Below, one piece after another: positions 7,275 through 11,090 of a stretch of DNA of 11,090 nucleotides. The notes under the pieces were generated by a model. That model ran no database searches. It had not been told where the DNA came from and was given only the letters and a program-made list of their open reading frames with translations. The translations under genes were made by a program, and so were the position numbers. Source of the DNA: Dysgonamonadaceae bacterium (GTDB taxonomy: Bacteria > Bacteroidota > Bacteroidia > Bacteroidales > Azobacteroidaceae); the NCBI GenBank assembly GCA_031256015.1, contig JAIRRK010000016.1, positions 1 through 11,090 on the forward strand. The letters run 5' to 3'. Within the stretch, counting starts at the first letter, position 1. Each line of letters starts with the position of its first letter.

Positions 7275-7451
7275 AGTCCCGGCCGTGTTTTTTACTCTGT
7301 CTTCCTTAAGACAGTCTCTTGTGCTCCCTCAAGAGAGGCTCTTGTGTCTCCTTAAGAGCGACTCTTTAAGGAGCTTACAGATTGCCGGGACTAAGAAGAT
7401 TTCTGCGCCTATCTGCTTCCGAAGCAGACGCTCCTCTGCGGTGAGCGCAGA
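7275..7451. repeat. Palindrome-rich structured intergenic element
   Basis: A block of nested inverted repeats between the suf operon and the xre gene. A perfect 9-bp outer pair, AGTCCCGGC at 7275-7283 and GCCGGGACT at 7384-7392, encloses several hairpins. These are CTGTCTT/AAGACAG with a 4-nt loop (7297-7314), TCTCTTG/CAAGAGA (7315-7336), and CTCCTTAAGAG paired with 7362-7373, with one bulged T and loop CGA (7348-7373). To the right, TCTGCGC at 7402-7408 pairs with GCGCAGA at 7445-7451, enclosing TCTGCTT-CCG-AAGCAGA (7412-7428). Alternatives exist, such as TCTGCG/CGCAGA at 7435-7451. It may be a dispersed REP/MITE-like repeat or a structured RNA. No convincing protein is encoded. Confidence 0.7.
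7301..7369. repeat. Three degenerate 23-bp tandem units
   Basis: Units at 7301-7323, 7324-7346 and 7347-7369 share the pattern CTYCCTYAAGA, a few variable bases, then CTCTTGTG (the third ends TAA instead of GTG and is shifted to TCTCC at its start). In the second and third, AAGAG and CTCTT form a 5-bp palindrome around a 3-nt centre (AGG, CGA); the first keeps four of the five pairs. They form the core of the larger palindromic element around them. Confidence 0.7.
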
Positions 7452-7471
7452 TAAACGACAGGGAAAATAAT

Positions 7472-7485
7472 CGATAACCGATAAC
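7472..7485. promoter_or_regulatory. Direct repeat CGATAAC x2, possible operator
   Basis: Two abutting copies of CGATAAC at 7472-7478 and 7479-7485, framed by TCGAT (7471-7475) and its complement ATCGA (7488-7492). This lies about 57 bp before the proposed xre -33 element and could be a binding site for the XRE regulator. That is speculation from position and symmetry only. Confidence 0.2.
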
Positions 7486-7541
7486 CAATCGAAAACTTGA
7501 ACCCGCAGATGTGTGTTTTCATAATAAATCAAAATAAAATG

Positions 7542-7572
7542 ATTGTTAATCGGGAATAAACTATTACTTTTG
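7542..7572 (+). promoter_or_regulatory. Bacteroides-type promoter for xre-ligase unit
   Basis: ATTG at 7542-7545 (consensus TTTG) lies 19 nt before TACTTTTG at 7565-7572, which matches TAnnTTTG at every fixed position. The expected transcription start is around 7579, giving a leader of about 20 nt before the ATG at 7601. This is the best promoter match in the window. Confidence 0.6.
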
Positions 7573-7600
7573 TCGACTAAAATATAATAATTACTATTGA

Positions 7601-8179
7601 ATGAGTCCGAATAAATTAATAGGAAACAGAATTAAAGCTTTAAGAGAATCGAAATCCATCTCTTTGGAAGAAATGGCTGAACGCTCCGGATTGAGCACGG
7701 AACAAATAATTCGAATAGAAGATAATAAAGATTTACCTTCGTTGGCTCCGCTTGTTAAGACGGCTCGGGTTTTGGGGGTTCGTCTGGGAACTTTCCTCGA
7801 CGATCAAACCTTTTTGGGTCCCGTTATCTCCCGAAAAGAAAATTATAAGGAAACGGTGAGCTTTTCCACCAATCAGAAATCGTCGCGGACACACATGGAT
7901 TATTATTCACTGTCGGCCGAAAAATCGGGGCGGCACATGGAGCCTTTCATCATTCGTATCAACGCCAAAGAAGACGGTGTCGATTTTATTCTTTCGTCTC
8001 ACGAAGGAGAAGAGTTTATTTTCTGTCTGGAAGGAGCCGTCGAAATTTCCTACGGCAAAGAAACCTATGTTCTGGAAGAAGGCGACAGCATTTATTACGA
8101 CTCCATAGTGGCTCATCATGTACACGCCGCCGCCGGCGAAAGTGCAAAGATTTTGGCCGTCATTTATACTCCCCTTTAA
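7601..8179 (+). CDS. XRE-family HTH regulator with C-terminal cupin domain
   Basis: A 192-residue, two-domain cytoplasmic regulator. Residues 6-66 are an XRE/Cro-type helix-turn-helix ([42 protein letters not shown]). Residues about 100-190 are a small cupin: [21 protein letters not shown] at 132-152 gives cupin motif 1 (H134, E138, G145), and [20 protein letters not shown] at 158-177 gives motif 2 with H173 or H175 as a possible metal ligand. In this family the cupin binds a small molecule that controls DNA binding; which one cannot be read from sequence. The stop is 5 nt before the acyl-CoA synthetase start, so the regulator most likely controls or senses the product of that enzyme. It is divergent from the cvpA-suf operon across a 466-bp intergenic region. 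Confidence 0.92.
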   Translation: MSPNKLIGNRIKALRESKSISLEEMAERSGLSTEQIIRIEDNKDLPSLAPLVKTARVLGVRLGTFLDDQTFLGPVISRKENYKETVSFSTNQKSSRTHMDYYSLSAEKSGRHMEPFIIRINAKEDGVDFILSSHEGEEFIFCLEGAVEISYGKETYVLEEGDSIYYDSIVAHHVHAAAGESAKILAVIYTPL

Positions 8180-8184
8180 CTGAT

Positions 8185-9846
8185 ATGGAACCGTTACGAT
8201 TAACCGAAAAAACAGTCGGCCAATGGCTGGAATATTGGGCCGAATCGACTCCGGACGAGGAGTATATTGTTTATTCCGACCGTGATTTGCGCTTTACGTG
8301 GAAGCAGTTTAATGAACGGGTCGATAATATGGCCAAAGGTTTAATGTCGATCGGAGTCGAAAAAGGCACTCATGTCGGAATATGGGCAACGAATGTTCCC
8401 GATTGGTTGACTTTTCTGTATGCGGCAGCCAAAATCGGTGCCATTGCCGTCACCGTCAATACCAATTACAAGCAGCATGAACTGGAATACCTGGCACTGG
8501 ATTCGGATATTCATACGTTGTGCGTTACCGAGGGTGTTTTTGACGGAAATTATATCGATATGGTTAATGCGATGCTTCCGGAATTGAAAACGTCTCAACG
8601 GGGATACATGAAAAGCGAACGCTTCCCCCGTTTGAAAAACGTGGTTTTTATCGGACAGGAAAAATACAGAGGAATGTATAATACGGCCGAATTGCTGTTA
8701 TTGGGAGATAATGTGTCGAACGATAAACTGGAATCGGAAAAGGCAAAGGTTACTTGCCGCGATGTGGTTAACATGCAGTACACGTCCGGAACAACCGGCT
8801 TCCCGAAAGGAGTGATGCTTACTCATTACAATATTGTGAACAACGGCTATTTTACGGGAACAGGCATGAATTACACTCCCGCCGATAAGGTTTGCTGTTG
8901 TGTTCCGTTGTTTCATTGCTTCGGAGTTGTTTTGGCAACGATGGCCTGCCTGACTCACGGCGCAACTCAGGTTATGGTCGAACGCTTCGAGCCTTTGGTT
9001 GTTTTGGCATCCGTTCACAAAGAAAGATGTACCGTATTGCACGGTGTTCCGACGATGTTTATAGCCGAATTGAATCATCCCATGTTTTCGATGTTCGACG
9101 TAAGTTCGTTGCGGACAGGCATCATGGCGGGCGCATTGTGTCCGATTGAATTGATGCGTCGGGTAACGGACGATTTACATATTACTTCCATCACCAGTGT
9201 TTACGGTTTAACGGAATCATCTCCGGGTATGACTCATTCCGTGATAGAAGATTCTTTTGATGCCCGCTGTACCACCGTGGGGAAAGAATATCCTTTTACG
9301 GAGGTGAAGATAGTGAATCCCGAAACGGGCGAAGAATGTCCGGTCGGCGTGCAGGGAGAAGTTTGTTGCAAAGGTTATTTGGTAATGAAAGGATATTATA
9401 ACAATCCCGAAGCTACCGCCGAAGTAATCGATGAGAACGGATTCCTTCATTCGGGCGATTTGGGAATGAAAGATGCAAACGGATATTATCGCATTACCGG
9501 CCGAATCAAAGATATGATTATCCGCGGAGGAGAAAACATTTATCCGAGAGAAATCGAAGAATTTATTTACCGGCTGCCGGGCGTAAAGGACATTCAGGTG
9601 GCGGGCATTCCTTCCGAGAAATACGGAGAGGAAGTCGGTGCTTTTATCATACCGCACGAAGGAACCGATTTGTCCGAAGAGGAAGTAAAAGAGTTCTGTC
9701 GGGGGAAAATCGCCCGTCATAAAATACCCAAGTATATATTCTTCGTCGAAGAATATCCTTTGACAGGAAGCGGGAAGATTCAAAAGTTCAAACTGAAAGA
9801 TATCGGATTGGAATTACTGAAAAAGCAGGGAATAGCGATTGTTTAG
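8185..9846 (+). CDS. AMP-binding acyl-CoA synthetase (fatty-acid-CoA ligase type)
   Basis: ANL-superfamily enzyme that activates a carboxylic acid with ATP to an acyl-adenylate and transfers the acyl group to CoA. At 553 residues it is complete. Motifs in order are the P-loop [11 protein letters not shown] at 199-209, VPLFHCFG at 240-247, VYGLTES at 339-345, the adenine/ribose motif LHSGDLG at 421-427 (D425), the hinge [22 protein letters not shown] at 439-460, and the catalytic lysine K531 in [13 protein letters not shown]. This set is closest to medium- or long-chain fatty acyl-CoA ligases; chain length cannot be decided by eye. No membrane segment or signal peptide is seen, so it is cytoplasmic. 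It is paired with the XRE-cupin gene 5 nt upstream and likely shares its promoter. The start lacks a Shine-Dalgarno site, as usual in Bacteroidetes. No other beta-oxidation gene is in the window. Confidence 0.93.
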   Translation: MEPLRLTEKTVGQWLEYWAESTPDEEYIVYSDRDLRFTWKQFNERVDNMAKGLMSIGVEKGTHVGIWATNVPDWLTFLYAAAKIGAIAVTVNTNYKQHELEYLALDSDIHTLCVTEGVFDGNYIDMVNAMLPELKTSQRGYMKSERFPRLKNVVFIGQEKYRGMYNTAELLLLGDNVSNDKLESEKAKVTCRDVVNMQYTSGTTGFPKGVMLTHYNIVNNGYFTGTGMNYTPADKVCCCVPLFHCFGVVLATMACLTHGATQVMVERFEPLVVLASVHKERCTVLHGVPTMFIAELNHPMFSMFDVSSLRTGIMAGALCPIELMRRVTDDLHITSITSVYGLTESSPGMTHSVIEDSFDARCTTVGKEYPFTEVKIVNPETGEECPVGVQGEVCCKGYLVMKGYYNNPEATAEVIDENGFLHSGDLGMKDANGYYRITGRIKDMIIRGGENIYPREIEEFIYRLPGVKDIQVAGIPSEKYGEEVGAFIIPHEGTDLSEEEVKEFCRGKIARHKIPKYIFFVEEYPLTGSGKIQKFKLKDIGLELLKKQGIAIV

Positions 9847-9897
9847 TCCGGTTGAAACTTTATGCACCGAATATACCTCTTTTTCCGGAAATGTTAC

Positions 9898-9905
9898 TAT
9901 CTTTG
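9898..9905 (+). promoter_or_regulatory. -7 element before the TPR/PD40 gene
   Basis: TATCTTTG fits TAnnTTTG exactly and lies 28 bp before the ATG at 9934, giving a leader of about 20 nt. No clear TTTG is seen 19-21 nt upstream. The 87-bp gap after the acyl-CoA synthetase shows no obvious terminator, so read-through from the upstream unit is also possible. Confidence 0.45.
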
Positions 9906-9933
9906 GGCTCACAAAATAGCCTTGAGGGAAAGA

Positions 9934-11090
9934 ATGAAATATTTAATTCACAGTTGCTTTTGCTTTTTCTTGTTTGTAACTCCCGGTTTTGCACAATCGT
10001 TGGATGATGCAAAGGCATTGTATGAGGAAGGGAAATACGCGGAATCTTTGCCTGTTTTTGAAAGAATAATCCAATCATCGCCCAAGAATGTCTCTTACAA
10101 TCAATGGTATGGTACTTGTCTGCTGGAAACCGGAGCGATTGAAAAGGCGCGGCCTTATTTGGAATACGCCTCCGAAAGAAAAATGACGGAAGCCTTCCGT
10201 TCCTTGGGAAAACTGTATTATTTGTCGTATAACTTTGAAGAATCGGCCGCTTCGTACAGGCGATACAAAGAAGCGTTGATGAAAGCGAAGAAGTTACCGG
10301 AAGCGGAAGCTGTCGATTTCTTTATTCATCGTTCCGAAAAAGCTTCCCGAATGTTGTCGCGTTGCGAGAACATACAAATTATCGACAGTATCGTCGCGGA
10401 TAAAAGAACCTTTTCGGATACCTATCTTTTAAGCTCTGAAAGCGGTTCTTTGCAAATGCAAAACAACGAGATTGTTTATTTGAATCCTCTGCAAAGCAAG
10501 CGTTTTTATGCTCAACAAGAGAACGACGGAAGCCGTCGCCTCTATTCGGAGGTTAAACTTCAGGATACTTGGTCGGATAAAAGAGAGATAAAGCTGTGGG
10601 ATGATTCCATTCCTCAAAATAACTATCCGTTTGTGTTGCAGGACGGCATGACCGTTTATTTCGCTTCGGAAGGAGAACACTCCATCGGAGGATACGACCT
10701 GTTCGTAACCCGATACAATATGAATAACGACACTTATCTTACACCCAATCAGTTGGGTATGCCGTTTAATTCAACAGCCAACGACTATATGCTGGCTATC
10801 GATGAAATAAATAACTTGGGCTACTTTGCCACCGACCGTTTTCAACCCGAAAACAAGGTGATTATATATACCTTTATTCCGAATGAAGAAATGATTCCCA
10901 TCAATGCGAATGATAACGAAGAATTAATCGGAAGAGCCAAAATCGTTTCGATAAAAGATACGTGGGCGGCCGGAAATGATTATCAATTACAGATAGCTCA
11001 AGCGCGAAAGAATATCATGGAAGAAAGAAATAAAGCCTCCCGTGATTTCTGTTTCGTGATTAATGACCATACAATTTATTATTCTTTGAG
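9934..11090 (+). CDS. Exported TPR plus PD40 (beta-propeller-like) protein, 5' part
   Basis: Open for 385 codons from the ATG at 9934 to the window edge, so the C-terminus is missing. Residues 1-20 are a signal peptide (MKYLIHSCFCFFLFVTPGFA, cleavage before QSLDD). Residues about 21-145 are TPR-like helices (DAKALYEEGKYAESLPVFERIIQSSP, WYGTCLLETGAIEKARPYLEYA, LGKLYYLSYNFEESAASYRRYKEAL). After a linker, residues about 230-318 carry PD40/WD40-like propeller strands: FVLQDGMTVYFASEGEHSIGGYDLFVTRYN is a classic PD40 blade, followed by LGYFATDRFQ...VIIYTF. In Bacteroidetes such proteins often end in an OmpA-like peptidoglycan-binding domain; whether this one does lies beyond the window. It probably acts in the periplasm or outer membrane. 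AGGGAAAG just before the ATG is a fair ribosome-binding region. Confidence 0.85.
   Translation, partial: MKYLIHSCFCFFLFVTPGFAQSLDDAKALYEEGKYAESLPVFERIIQSSPKNVSYNQWYGTCLLETGAIEKARPYLEYASERKMTEAFRSLGKLYYLSYNFEESAASYRRYKEALMKAKKLPEAEAVDFFIHRSEKASRMLSRCENIQIIDSIVADKRTFSDTYLLSSESGSLQMQNNEIVYLNPLQSKRFYAQQENDGSRRLYSEVKLQDTWSDKREIKLWDDSIPQNNYPFVLQDGMTVYFASEGEHSIGGYDLFVTRYNMNNDTYLTPNQLGMPFNSTANDYMLAIDEINNLGYFATDRFQPENKVIIYTFIPNEEMIPINANDNEELIGRAKIVSIKDTWAAGNDYQLQIAQARKNIMEERNKASRDFCFVINDHTIYYSL

Noticed and set aside
7177..7470. 97-codon plus-strand ORF in the xre/cvpA gap
   Set aside because: It runs through the palindromic element, has a low-complexity Leu/Ser/Arg-rich product with no recognisable domain, and overlaps promoter-like signals.
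7329..7532. 67-codon minus-strand ORF in the same gap
   Set aside because: It is largely a translation of the repeat block, and no domain or start context supports it.
7135..7600. Possible tRNA or known riboswitch in the divergent gap
   Set aside because: No cloverleaf with acceptor/T-loop sequence and no known riboswitch core could be recognised; only the inverted repeats described are visible.
9217..9783. 188-codon minus-strand ORF inside the acyl-CoA synthetase
   Set aside because: It is a shadow of the synthetase gene; the plus-strand frame carries all ANL motifs.
9860..10078. 72-codon minus-strand ORF across the start of the TPR gene
   Set aside because: It is antisense to the promoter-like element and the signal-peptide region of a well-supported gene, and has no domain.

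Overview
The window most likely comes from a Bacteroidales/Bacteroidota chromosome. Three things point there: the gene set (a cvpA-sufBCDS operon, a FISUMP-domain exported protein and a TPR plus PD40 exported protein), the near absence of strong Shine-Dalgarno sites, and matches to the Bacteroides -7 promoter consensus TAnnTTTG about 15-30 bp before several starts. The genus cannot be fixed from the sequence alone.

Layout. Positions 1-625 (minus strand) hold the 5' part of an exported FISUMP protein that runs off the left edge. Its upstream region (about 626-1270) has no convincing gene but is highly structured. It contains a 21-bp tandem array of palindromic units (697-982), a (TG)14 dinucleotide tract (994-1021), an AT-rich stretch with a possible 33-codon ORF, and two hairpins that close the operon to the right. 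Positions 1271-7134 (minus strand) are one tightly packed operon, transcribed cvpA, sufB, sufC, sufD, sufS, rnhB. The junctions are 3 nt, 38 nt, a 1-nt stop/start overlap (after re-choosing the sufD start), a 19-nt overlap and another 1-nt overlap. SufBCD is the Fe-S scaffold complex and SufS the cysteine desulfurase that feeds it sulfur. CvpA is a small membrane protein and RNase HII removes ribonucleotides from DNA; these two look like passengers of the operon. No sufA, sufE/sufU or sufR is present here.

Positions 7135-7600 form a divergent intergenic region with promoter-like elements at both ends and a palindrome-rich block between them (7275-7451), which includes three degenerate 23-bp tandem units. 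To the right on the plus strand is a two-gene unit: an XRE-type HTH plus cupin regulator (7601-8179) and, 5 nt later, an AMP-binding acyl-CoA synthetase (8185-9846). A promoter-like site follows, then the 5' part of an exported TPR plus PD40 protein (9934 to the right edge).

The coding content is mostly ordinary housekeeping. The best candidates for something undescribed are non-coding: the helically phased palindrome array with the neighbouring TG tract in front of the FISUMP gene, and the folded repeat block between the suf and XRE/ligase transcription units.
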